Assembly (NCBI GenBank): GCA_038231175.1
Contig: JBBRLU010000007.1
Coordinates: 1-26,361, forward strand
Reading direction: 5' to 3'
Length of the DNA: 26,361 nucleotides
DNA from: UBA4729 sp038231175
GTDB taxonomy: Bacteria; Patescibacteriota; Saccharimonadia; Saccharimonadales; UBA4665
Shown here: one piece after another, positions 1 through 7,087 of the stretch
How positions within the stretch are numbered: the first letter of the stretch is position 1
Layout of the letters: the number at the start of each line of letters is the position of its first letter
The notes under the pieces: generated by a model
The model's database searches: none
Told to the model about the DNA's origin: nothing
The model's input: the letters and a program-made list of their open reading frames with translations, nothing else
Position numbers and translations under genes: made by a program

Positions 1-1
1 C

Positions 2-772
2 TCCGCCGAAGAACTGGCGCTAGCCAACCGGGTCGTGGCCGGCGAAAAAGCGGCCAAAGACCAGATGGCCGAAGCCAACATGCGGCTGGTCGTCTCGATT
101 GCCAAGCGCTACGTCGGTCGAGGGCTCGACCTGCTCGACCTGATCCAAGAAGGTAACACCGGCCTGCTGCGGGCCGTCGAGAAATTCGACCCCGACAAGG
201 GCTTTAAGTTCAGTACCTACGCCACCTGGTGGATCCGTCAAGCCATCACCCGTGCCATCGCCGACCAGGCCCGGACGATCCGGACTCCGGTGCATATGGT
301 CGAAACCATCAACAAACTACTGCGCACCCAACGCCGCTTGACCCAGGAACTTAACCGCGAACCGTCCAATGAAGAGATTGCCAAGGCCATGGAGATCGAA
401 GTCGACAAAGTCGAGCATATCATGAAGATCAAGCAGGATATTTCCAGCCTTGACGCCTCCATCCGTGACGACGAGGAAGATTCTGTCCTAGCCGACTTCA
501 TTGAAGACGAAGACACTGTCTCGCCAGAGGAATCAGCCACCGGCCAGCTCTTGAAAGAGCAGGTCAAGGATATGCTCGGTGCCCTGACCGAACGTGAACA
601 GAAGATCCTGAAATTACGCTTTGGTCTGGAAGACGGCAAAAGCCATACCCTTGAAGAGGTCGGCCAGGAATTCAGCGTCACCCGCGAACGCATCCGCCAG
701 ATAGAGGCTAAAGCGCTCGCTAAGCTACGCAAGCACCGCGACGCTAAAAAACTGCACGATTACATTAAATAG
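2..772 (+). CDS. rpoD: RNA polymerase primary sigma factor RpoD (sigma-70), 5' truncated by window edge
   Basis: This is the C-terminal 256 residues of the housekeeping sigma factor, which directs RNA polymerase to -10/-35 promoters. The frame is open to the left edge, so the GTG at 35 is internal and the real start lies outside the window. Seen in order: end of region 1.2, region 2 with the core-binding and -10 recognition helix (DLLDLIQEGN, then TYATWWIRQAI), region 3 beginning TPVHMVETINK, an acidic linker (DDEEDSVLADFIEDED) and region 4.2 with the -35-binding helix-turn-helix TRERIRQIEAKAL. The gene ends TAG at 772. Only 13 nt separate it from the following kinase gene, suggesting co-transcription. 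A second, shorter sigma-70 lies at 7088. Identification is very secure. Confidence 0.97.
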   Translation, partial: SAEELALANRVVAGEKAAKDQMAEANMRLVVSIAKRYVGRGLDLLDLIQEGNTGLLRAVEKFDPDKGFKFSTYATWWIRQAITRAIADQARTIRTPVHMVETINKLLRTQRRLTQELNREPSNEEIAKAMEIEVDKVEHIMKIKQDISSLDASIRDDEEDSVLADFIEDEDTVSPEESATGQLLKEQVKDMLGALTEREQKILKLRFGLEDGKSHTLEEVGQEFSVTRERIRQIEAKALAKLRKHRDAKKLHDYIK

Positions 773-785
773 CAGGGGGTAGACT

Positions 786-1382
786 GTGGCTATGAACACG
801 AAGATTATCGGCATCGCCGGCACCAACGGCTCCGGTAAAGACACGATCGGACATATCCTAGCTGATAAACACGGCTATTTGTTCATATCGGTCACCGATT
901 TGCTGCGGGCCGAAGCCGTCCGCCGCAATCAGCCGGTGGAGCGCGAAGTGTTACGTGAGATCAGTGCCGAGTGGCGCCGCGAACTTGGCCTCGGAGTCCT
1001 CGTCGACAAGGCCGTGGCCGAATTTGAAGTCTTAAAAGCTATCTACAAGGGTGTGGTGATGGCCAGCCTGCGCAACCCCGGTGAAGCCCAACGGGTCCAC
1101 GAAATGAGTGGCACTGTCGTCTGGGTCGACGCCGACCCCCAAACCCGCTATGACCGCATCCAGAAGAACGCCGCCTTACGCAACCGGGCCGAAGAAGACA
1201 ATAAAACCTTCGAAGAATTTTTGACCGAAGAAGAAGCCGAAATGCACACCCCAGCCGGTGGTGATGATGCCAACCTGAACAGTGCCGGCGTCAAAGACAT
1301 CGCCGACGTATTCCTAGCCAACGAATCGTCTGATCTAGGCGATTTAGCCCGACGGGTCGCTAAACAGTTAAATATTGTATAA
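786..1382 (+). CDS. P-loop NMP-kinase-like protein (dephospho-CoA kinase / UPF0200-like)
   Basis: A 198-residue nucleotide-binding protein. A Walker A loop, GTNGSGKDT, sits at about residues 12-20. It is followed by a Ser-x-x-Asp-x-x-Arg segment (SVTDLLRAEA) and a C-terminal VWVDADPQTRYDRIQ strand and helix, as in nucleoside-monophosphate or dephospho-CoA kinase folds. This resembles the archaeal-type UPF0200 kinases more than classical CoaE, so the substrate is unproven. GTG at 786 is preferred because a run of five Gs (775-779) ends 6 nt upstream; an in-frame ATG at 792 is the alternative. It follows rpoD by 13 nt with no visible promoter and probably shares its transcript. Confidence 0.8.
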   Translation: MAMNTKIIGIAGTNGSGKDTIGHILADKHGYLFISVTDLLRAEAVRRNQPVEREVLREISAEWRRELGLGVLVDKAVAEFEVLKAIYKGVVMASLRNPGEAQRVHEMSGTVVWVDADPQTRYDRIQKNAALRNRAEEDNKTFEEFLTEEEAEMHTPAGGDDANLNSAGVKDIADVFLANESSDLGDLARRVAKQLNIV

Positions 1383-1394
1383 TATACATAAATG

Positions 1395-1403
1395 TGCTAT
1401 AAT
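1395..1403 (+). promoter_or_regulatory. Extended -10 promoter (TGC-TATAAT), leaderless type
   Basis: A perfect TATAAT with an upstream TGC ends 6 nt before ATG 1410, so transcription would begin at or next to the start codon. TTGTAT at 1375-1380 is a weak -35 at 17 nt. A second TATAAT lies at 1378-1383 inside an AT-rich dyad (ATATT-GTAT-AATAT, 1372-1385). No Shine-Dalgarno is present. The ATG at 1392 overlaps this hexamer, which argues against it as the start. Confidence 0.7.
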
Positions 1404-1409
1404 ATTTTT

Positions 1410-2372
1410 ATGGCAATGGAACAGCTGGAATCTACCGGGACAGAGCAGTTTTTTGAACGGCACCATCGGACGCTGGGCCAAATTGGCAGCATTGTCGGGC
1501 TACCGACCAATTTCACGTCATCCCTCGACCAGGCTGTCAGCTTAACCCAGCCTTGGGTAGCCGGCGACCACACCCGATCACAAATGGATATATCTATCTC
1601 AGAAGCTCAGTCAGCCGAGTTACGGCCATTGTTTGACGACCTGGGTCTGTCGCGGGTAACGGTATTAGACAAGCGCGACTATGATCATATTCTGGTACCG
1701 GGTGCTGTGCAGCTGGGTAACAATGGTAGGATTAAATTCCTTAAAGAAACAATCGAGCAAGGCGGTGTCAGCGCCGGCGACATCGTATTGCTGGGTGGCC
1801 AACGTAAAGTGTTCGGCGAAGTCGAATCGCACTTGCTGAGTGAAGATCTGCGATCAGTACATGAGCAGGGGATTCAGGATGATTGGATCGATGCCCTCGC
1901 TAACCAGATTGAAAATCTAACCTGGGAAACTGACTTTATGCGGCTGGCCGCCATCAAGCACTTAGGGGCGTTACCATTAAGACGGCTCCACTTGCGGGTA
2001 ATCGGGCCAGACACCAGACCTCCCTACGACGCTGTCAAGCAATACGAATTTAGTTGGCGCGACATCCCACTACGTCTAATGCATACCTTGGCCACGCAAC
2101 GACCTAATGGCGAGGCTCGACATACAACAGAATCGTGTGTAAAGGAGTGGGTGGCTGCTGCCGAACCGGCGGCAGGCGCGGTAGTCGGCTTTATTGCCAG
2201 TAATCCGCACCGTGACCGAATGGCCAAGAGCTGCCGCCGGGCACTCATAACCAGTGGTCGACCAGATATTACGTTAATAGCCGCCGGTCCAGCTAACGCT
2301 GAGGGCATCGGTGACAAAATATTCCTCGGTGAATTAGCCAGAAATTTGTACGAAGACACCTTACTCGGGTAA
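1410..2372 (+). CDS. DUF218/YdcF-like protein of unknown function (similar to the gene at 3349)
   Basis: A 320-residue soluble protein with no signal peptide or membrane segment. The middle part has a hydrophobic strand ending in a small-residue loop (HILVPGAVQLGNN), a second strand with a glycine pair (DIVLLGGQRKV), an acidic-helix start (WETDFMRLAA) and a late strand followed by SNPHRDRM. That order resembles the Rossmann-like DUF218 (SanA/ElyC/YdcF) family. The neighbour at 3349 carries corresponding motifs in the same order. The frame reaches back to ATG 1392, but that codon lies under a TATAAT; ATG 1410, 6 nt after the -10, is chosen. Its end overlaps the convergent TrmB-like regulator gene by 12 bp. 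Activity is unknown; family DUF218 members are poorly characterised. Confidence 0.6.
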   Translation: MAMEQLESTGTEQFFERHHRTLGQIGSIVGLPTNFTSSLDQAVSLTQPWVAGDHTRSQMDISISEAQSAELRPLFDDLGLSRVTVLDKRDYDHILVPGAVQLGNNGRIKFLKETIEQGGVSAGDIVLLGGQRKVFGEVESHLLSEDLRSVHEQGIQDDWIDALANQIENLTWETDFMRLAAIKHLGALPLRRLHLRVIGPDTRPPYDAVKQYEFSWRDIPLRLMHTLATQRPNGEARHTTESCVKEWVAAAEPAAGAVVGFIASNPHRDRMAKSCRRALITSGRPDITLIAAGPANAEGIGDKIFLGELARNLYEDTLLG

Positions 2373-3173
2373 GGGCCCATAGACGCCGGCCTTAGTAGCG
2401 TGTTTTGGCAACTGATTATAATCCGGTAGTAACTTCTGACCGCGCTGCAGTAATCGCACTAGCTGGCTAAATGATGCAGCAATCTGGGCACTCTGAATAA
2501 TCATACCCATAGCCTCTTTGCCATAGGAGATGATGTACAGTTTATCGTCGTAGGTTCCCCATTCGACGGGCGAAGTGTAGTCGTCTCGCTTCAGCCAAGT
2601 TCGCTCCAACAAAACGATCGGGTCAGATGTTTTATAATCTGCGGTCGCCGTCTCTGTATCGGGAGTCAGAGCCAGGCGCTGGACGCCGGCCGTAACGGCT
2701 AACATACGGTAATTATGTAACTGCTCAAAACCATAGAATTCGATACCGGCAGGGCTATGAATAAACAATACTTTGGTAGATGCGTCAGCCATTTCTGTAA
2801 AAATAGTTCCTATTTCGTCTGGTCCCTGTAAATAACGCACCCCCGGCTGCTCCTGGCTACGTAGATAGGCAGCTAGTAAACTATCGGTATCGGCCTCGAG
2901 CTCTTTTTCGGCTTGCTGCCGTTGCTGCCGTAAGCTACGGGAAAGTTGTAATAATACGGTAGGATTCTCGGCTGAATAGTGTAGCTTCTTATCCTTATCG
3001 AACCGTTTTGCCAGCCCTACGGATACTAATTTGTCGAGCACCTTATAGCAGTTTGTCCGGGTCTCCTGTACAAAAACGGCCAATTCAGCCGGTTTCCAGT
3101 CTTTTTTAGTCAGCAACGCTTGGTAACATTTTGTTTCGACTTGACTGAGGCCGGCAGCGGATAAATTAAGCAT
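2361..3173 (-). CDS. TrmB-family HTH transcriptional regulator
   Basis: A 270-residue regulator. The N-terminal 75 residues form a winged helix of the TrmB type: ETKCYQALLTKKDWKPAELA, then TRTNCYKVLDKLVSVGLAKR and a wing ending KLHYSAENP. A basic coiled-coil-like linker follows (RSLRQQRQQAEKELEAD). The C-terminal effector domain starts near GVRYLQGPDEI and runs to residue 250. It has a phospholipase-D-like fold pattern (STKVLFIHSP) but no catalytic HKD. TrmB proteins usually sense sugars in archaea, while bacterial CPR versions have unknown ligands. It sits between two similar DUF218-like genes, overlapping the first by 12 bp and divergent from the second. A 9-bp inverted repeat next to its own -10 suggests autoregulation. 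Confidence 0.82.
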   Translation of the reverse strand: MLNLSAAGLSQVETKCYQALLTKKDWKPAELAVFVQETRTNCYKVLDKLVSVGLAKRFDKDKKLHYSAENPTVLLQLSRSLRQQRQQAEKELEADTDSLLAAYLRSQEQPGVRYLQGPDEIGTIFTEMADASTKVLFIHSPAGIEFYGFEQLHNYRMLAVTAGVQRLALTPDTETATADYKTSDPIVLLERTWLKRDDYTSPVEWGTYDDKLYIISYGKEAMGMIIQSAQIAASFSQLVRLLQRGQKLLPDYNQLPKHATKAGVYGPLPE

Positions 3174-3190
3174 AATACTAGCTTAGCTCA

Positions 3191-3196
3191 ATTATA
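3191..3196 (-). promoter_or_regulatory. -10 box for the TrmB-like regulator gene
   Basis: Read on the minus strand, 3191-3196 is a perfect TATAAT that ends 17 nt before the regulator's ATG (3173). This would give a short leader of about 10 nt. The inverted repeat at 3197-3227 abuts it on the upstream side, covering the -35 zone. Confidence 0.5.
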
Positions 3197-3227
3197 TATA
3201 TTTGTAAATATTAAATTCACAAATATA
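3197..3227. promoter_or_regulatory. Inverted repeat, candidate TrmB-family operator
   Basis: Perfect 9-bp arms TATATTTGT (3197-3205) and ACAAATATA (3219-3227) are separated by 13 nt, so arm centres are 22 bp apart, about two helical turns. This suits a dimeric regulator binding one DNA face. It lies in the 175-bp gap between the divergent regulator and the second DUF218-like gene, directly against the regulator's -10 box. Regulator identity is inferred from position. Confidence 0.5.
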
Positions 3228-3268
3228 GCATAGCATCTGATAATAATCTAGAATTATGTTCGCGTAAC

Positions 3269-3296
3269 TTGACATACATGGAGAATAACATATAGT
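3269..3296 (+). promoter_or_regulatory. Consensus sigma-70 promoter for the second DUF218-like gene
   Basis: A perfect TTGACA (3269-3274), a 16-nt spacer and TATAGT (3291-3296) are the closest match to the classical sigma-70 consensus in the window. Initiation near 3303 would leave a leader of about 45 nt carrying a Shine-Dalgarno AGGAG at 3336-3340. This differs from the leaderless-type promoters of most neighbours. Confidence 0.7.
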
Positions 3297-3348
3297 TAGT
3301 TTTAATAAAACGTTACATAAGCAAGGTGAAGACTTAGGAGCAATGATG

Positions 3349-4206
3349 ATGGACTTTAGTAACTACGAACAGGGCGCTGCCCTATACGCCCTAGGTAATA
3401 GCGTACTACCGGAAATAGCTGACCGGGCTAATTACCAGCTGACCGACCAGCCAGACAAAGTTAACTTACAAGGCTTGATAGCCAAACTCGGTCCTGACAA
3501 AGAATTACAAAAGAACATCGGTGTCGTCCGTGAGGCCCTAGGCGACAATGCAACCGGACAAATTGCTGATTGGGTTGAGCGGTCGGGTATCATGTACCCG
3601 GTCGAGCGTAGCTTTATGAAACCAACTGCCGTACCAGAGCGAGCCGATACGGTAATTATTAACGGTGGCGTCGCCAATTGGATGCTGCGTCGTGCCGGCG
3701 TCGTTCTGCGTATGGACCCCAAAAACGTTGGACAGGTCCTGCTACCTATTGGAAATCGACAAATGGGCGCTGCCGAGCATCAATTAGTACAAACATCAGA
3801 AAGAAGCCGTGGCCAACGCCCAACAGAGGCCCAATTTGTTGAACAATTCGTAGTACCAAGCTTAGCGATGGCTGGTTTTGACGTGCGCCTCATTCCGGTC
3901 GAATCGAGTCGCGGCGACGAAGTCCTGGATGCACTACTTGCAACGGTGCCATCAATCCTCGACGGAACGGTAATCGTAGCTGCCAACGCGCCCAATGCGC
4001 TCCAAGCTGCTGGCGAGCTCCGCCTTGCCGGACAACGAGTGCGACCAGAATTTGATATCAATGGCCAACAAGTCCATATGGTCAGCGATAGCATAGCCCT
4101 TGCCCGGCGCGGTGAAGCTGCCAAGACACACCAGAACCCAGCAACCGCAGTAGGGCAGTTGGGCCGCAATGGCCTCTACCTAGTTATGAATGGAATCGTC
4201 GTCTAA
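3349..4206 (+). CDS. DUF218/YdcF-like protein of unknown function (similar to the gene at 1410)
   Basis: A 285-residue soluble protein. The N-terminal third is helical. Then come a strand-turn (DTVIINGGVANWMLRR), a second strand (GQVLLPIGNRQM), an acidic helix motif PTEAQFVEQF, a strand (FDVRLIPVES) and a late strand with the AANAPNALQA turn. This order matches DUF218-type proteins and, element by element, the gene at 1410. Three in-frame ATGs stand in tandem at 3343, 3346 and 3349. AGGAG at 3336-3340 is 2, 5 and 8 nt from them, so the last (or middle) is favoured. It is transcribed divergently from the TrmB-like regulator and ends 8 nt before the convergent ATPase gene. Function is not known; the shared context suggests joint regulation with the gene at 1410. 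Confidence 0.6.
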   Translation: MDFSNYEQGAALYALGNSVLPEIADRANYQLTDQPDKVNLQGLIAKLGPDKELQKNIGVVREALGDNATGQIADWVERSGIMYPVERSFMKPTAVPERADTVIINGGVANWMLRRAGVVLRMDPKNVGQVLLPIGNRQMGAAEHQLVQTSERSRGQRPTEAQFVEQFVVPSLAMAGFDVRLIPVESSRGDEVLDALLATVPSILDGTVIVAANAPNALQAAGELRLAGQRVRPEFDINGQQVHMVSDSIALARRGEAAKTHQNPATAVGQLGRNGLYLVMNGIVV

Positions 4207-4214
4207 GAGCGCTT

Positions 4215-7010
4215 CTATTTTTTCATCGTTCTGTAATGTAGATCGAGTACAGCCCGTCGCGAGTGCTTGCGGGTGTGCCGTTGGATCAGGCGGAAGCCAA
4301 AGAATAGCCCGGCGGCCGCTAGGGCCGTCAGCCAATCCATGGCAGTGAGTGGGCCGGTGCTGAAATACGGCGCGACCCAAGGGTTATAGATGATGTTAAT
4401 AATTAAGAAAAATGAGCCGCCAAAGGCCGCGAGTAGTTTTTTGTTACTCCATAAATAACTGGTGAAGAAGTTTTCGTGGGCGTCGGCCCGTTCAAATAAT
4501 AAATAGACGTTCAAGCATAGTACTAACGTAAGCCAAGTCAGGGTGGTCGCCTGTAAATACAACGGAGTATCGGTGGCGATAGACTGCGGGCTGAGGTCAT
4601 GCCGGATAAAGAAGAATAGGTAGTTGCCATAGCTGAGCAGGGCAGCCAAGGCGCCGAAGCCAATAAAGCCAAGGACGGCGCGGCGATTAATAATGTGATT
4701 ATGCAGGTTGCGGGGTTGTTCTTTCATCAGCCGCGACAGCGGCGCGTCCCAACCGAGGGCGGTGATTGGTAATAGTTGGGCCACGATGTCGATGGCTAGA
4801 ATCTGGATCGGCGTGATAGCCGGGGCGATCTGGAAAGCAGCCACGGCGGCCAAACCGAGCAGGACGGTGAACAATTCGCCGGCATTAGCCGTCAGTACGC
4901 AGCGAGCGGCCTTGCGGATGTTCTGGTAGGTCAGGCGACCTTGCTCGATGGCGCCGACGAGCGTGGTAAAGCTATCGTCGAGCAGAATGATCTCGGCGGC
5001 GTTCTTAGCGACGTCGGTACCGGTGCGACCCATGGCGACCCCGATATCGGCCCGTTTAAGGGCCGGGGCATCATTAATGCCATCACCGGTGACAGCTACG
5101 ACGTGGCCGCTGCGCTTGACGATCTCGACGATACGCAGCTTATCCTCGGGTGCTACCCGCGAAAAGACAGCACCGCCACGTTCTACCAGCTGCAAGATCT
5201 GGGCATCGGCTAAGCCGGCCAGCTCGTCACCTATAATCACGGTTATGTCTTTACCTAAGTTAGCTTTAAGGGCTACGGCTTTGGCGGTCGCCGGGTAGTC
5301 GCCGGTGATGATCGATACTTTTATGTGGGCGCCGGCGGCGGCCTTCATAGCGGCTGGCACGGCGTCGCGCAGCGGGTCGACCATGCTGACCATGCCGAGG
5401 AAGGTCAGGTGTTGTTCGACTTCGTCCATCTTGAGTGTCGACAGGTCCGTTTTGGCCGGTAATAGCCGATAGGCAAAAGCTAGATTACGGCGGGCACTGC
5501 CAGCCTGTTGCTCGTTATAATCGTTAAAAAAGGTGCGGTCGGCGGCCGTCAGGGGACGGACGTGGCCGTGGTCCCACAGGTCATGGCTACGCGTCAGGAC
5601 GCTTTCGGGAGCCCCTTTGACAAAGACCATCAGTTGGCCATCGCGCTGGCGGACCGAACTCAGCAATTTGCGGGCGGAGTCGAACTGGAATTCTTTCAGT
5701 TCCGGGTTGGAGGCGTCCCAGACGTCGGGGTCGAGCCCGGCTTTGCGGGCTAGGGTGATCAAGGCGCCTTCGGTCGGGTCACCGACGACGTACCAGCCAG
5801 AGTGGTCGTCATCGGGGGCGTTGACTTTGGCGTTGCTAGCAAAGACCCCCGTGGCAAAAAATAATTCTAGCTCTTTGAGTTTTTTGGCACCGACCGTCAC
5901 GCCCCGTCCGCTTACCAGCTGGCCGTTGGCTTCGTAGCCACTGCCGGTTGTCTTATATAAGGTCCGGCCGATCAGCGCTGCTTCGACGGTCATTTCGTTT
6001 TTGGTGAGGGTGCCGGTCTTGTCGGTCAAAATGTAATTAGTAGCGCCCAATGTCTCCACGGCGGCTAGTTTTTTAACTAACGCTTTGGCCTTGGCTAGCC
6101 GGCCGGCAGTCTGGGCCAGCGTAATATTGACTTCGGCGATCAGTGCCGTCGGTATCATGGCGGCACCAATGCCGATGCCGAACAGAATCGAGTCGTGCAG
6201 CCCTAGGTGGGCATGCAGGGCGATCAGGGTTAGCAGCACCGCTAACACGGCGGTCCCTTGGGCGATCCGCTTGGACAGGTGGGACATCTCCTTTTGCAGT
6301 GGCGAGGGTTCGGTATGGGTGGCTTGGCTTAAGCTGGCGATCCGCCCCAGCTCGCTCTGCATGCCTGTGCCGATCACCACCCCATAGCCGGTGCCAGAGG
6401 CAATAGTCGTGCCCATGAACAATAAGTTATGGCGATTTCCGAGCGGCACGCTGGCGCTGATGGCGTGGACAAATTTACGGCTGGGGTTACTCTCGCCGGT
6501 CAGGGCAAAGTCGTTGCTGGCCAGTTCTTCCTCTTCGATTATTCTTAGGTCGGCGGGCACACTGTCGCCACTCTCTATATAAACCACGTCGCCGGCGACA
6601 AGTTCGGTCGAATCAATCGGCGCCAGGTGCCCGGAGCGCAGGACCTTAGCCTGCGGCACTAATAATCGCTCCAAGCCTTTCATCAAGGTTTCGGCTTTGT
6701 GTTCCTGAAAGTAGCCGACGGCGGTGTTGAGCGTGGCTATCAAAAATAAGATAACGGCCGTCTTGATATCATGCAGATACAGCGCGAAACCGGCGCTCAG
6801 TAATAACATCAGCACCAACAGGTTTTTAAACTGGCGCAGCAGGGTAGTTAGGGCTGCCTCATGCTTAGTGACTTGTAAACGGTTGAAGCCGTGCAGTTGC
6901 AGGCGCTTAGCAGCCTCGGCCTCAGTCAAGCCTTGGCGAGTGGTTTTAAGCTCTGCTAAGACATCATCCACCGGTTGGCGGTAGTAGCTGAGGCGCTGAT
7001 AATCATCCAT
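4215..7010 (-). CDS. P-type (P2-like) cation-transporting ATPase
   Basis: A 931-residue membrane pump with all the catalytic parts of a P2-type ATPase: an N-terminal cation-ATPase domain, actuator TGES (171-174), phosphorylation motif DKTGTLT with D330, nucleotide-domain KGAPE and hinge GDGINDAP (642-649). About ten hydrophobic helices are visible. The ion-binding helices are unusual. M4 reads IPTAL at 286-290 where calcium and sodium/potassium pumps have PEGLP. M6 reads DIVAQLLP at 741-748 where SERCA has N-L-V-T-D. The M5 glutamate (E712, NAGEL) is kept. The transported ion therefore cannot be assigned. It is convergent with the gene at 3349 and divergent from the second sigma factor gene. 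Confidence 0.92.
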   Translation of the reverse strand: MDDYQRLSYYRQPVDDVLAELKTTRQGLTEAEAAKRLQLHGFNRLQVTKHEAALTTLLRQFKNLLVLMLLLSAGFALYLHDIKTAVILFLIATLNTAVGYFQEHKAETLMKGLERLLVPQAKVLRSGHLAPIDSTELVAGDVVYIESGDSVPADLRIIEEEELASNDFALTGESNPSRKFVHAISASVPLGNRHNLLFMGTTIASGTGYGVVIGTGMQSELGRIASLSQATHTEPSPLQKEMSHLSKRIAQGTAVLAVLLTLIALHAHLGLHDSILFGIGIGAAMIPTALIAEVNITLAQTAGRLAKAKALVKKLAAVETLGATNYILTDKTGTLTKNEMTVEAALIGRTLYKTTGSGYEANGQLVSGRGVTVGAKKLKELELFFATGVFASNAKVNAPDDDHSGWYVVGDPTEGALITLARKAGLDPDVWDASNPELKEFQFDSARKLLSSVRQRDGQLMVFVKGAPESVLTRSHDLWDHGHVRPLTAADRTFFNDYNEQQAGSARRNLAFAYRLLPAKTDLSTLKMDEVEQHLTFLGMVSMVDPLRDAVPAAMKAAAGAHIKVSIITGDYPATAKAVALKANLGKDITVIIGDELAGLADAQILQLVERGGAVFSRVAPEDKLRIVEIVKRSGHVVAVTGDGINDAPALKRADIGVAMGRTGTDVAKNAAEIILLDDSFTTLVGAIEQGRLTYQNIRKAARCVLTANAGELFTVLLGLAAVAAFQIAPAITPIQILAIDIVAQLLPITALGWDAPLSRLMKEQPRNLHNHIINRRAVLGFIGFGALAALLSYGNYLFFFIRHDLSPQSIATDTPLYLQATTLTWLTLVLCLNVYLLFERADAHENFFTSYLWSNKKLLAAFGGSFFLIINIIYNPWVAPYFSTGPLTAMDWLTALAAAGLFFGFRLIQRHTRKHSRRAVLDLHYRTMKK

Positions 7011-7018
7011 ACATAAGC

Positions 7019-7024
7019 ATTATA
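7019..7024 (-). promoter_or_regulatory. -10 box for the P-type ATPase gene
   Basis: TATAAT on the minus strand ends 8 nt before the ATPase ATG (7010). This predicts a leader of only one or two nucleotides. No Shine-Dalgarno precedes the gene and no convincing -35 is visible. Confidence 0.5.
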
Positions 7025-7071
7025 CCGGTGAGCCATAAAAAGTGCTCATGCTTGTGGCTTGGCCAGGGGCG

Positions 7072-7085
7072 TGGCACTATATACT
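7072..7085 (+). promoter_or_regulatory. Overlapping -10-like elements before the second sigma factor gene
   Basis: TGG-CACTAT (7072-7080, extended -10 form, 7 nt before ATG 7088) overlaps a better hexamer TATACT (7080-7085) that is only 2 nt from the ATG. If TATACT is the real -10, initiation would fall just inside the annotated ORF and the true start could be the Met codon at 7154. The choice between them is open. Confidence 0.35.
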
Positions 7086-7087
7086 GA

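Noticed and set aside
238..732. 164-aa reverse frame opposite rpoD
   Set aside because: Antisense shadow of a certain gene; Ser/Arg-rich composition and no start signal.
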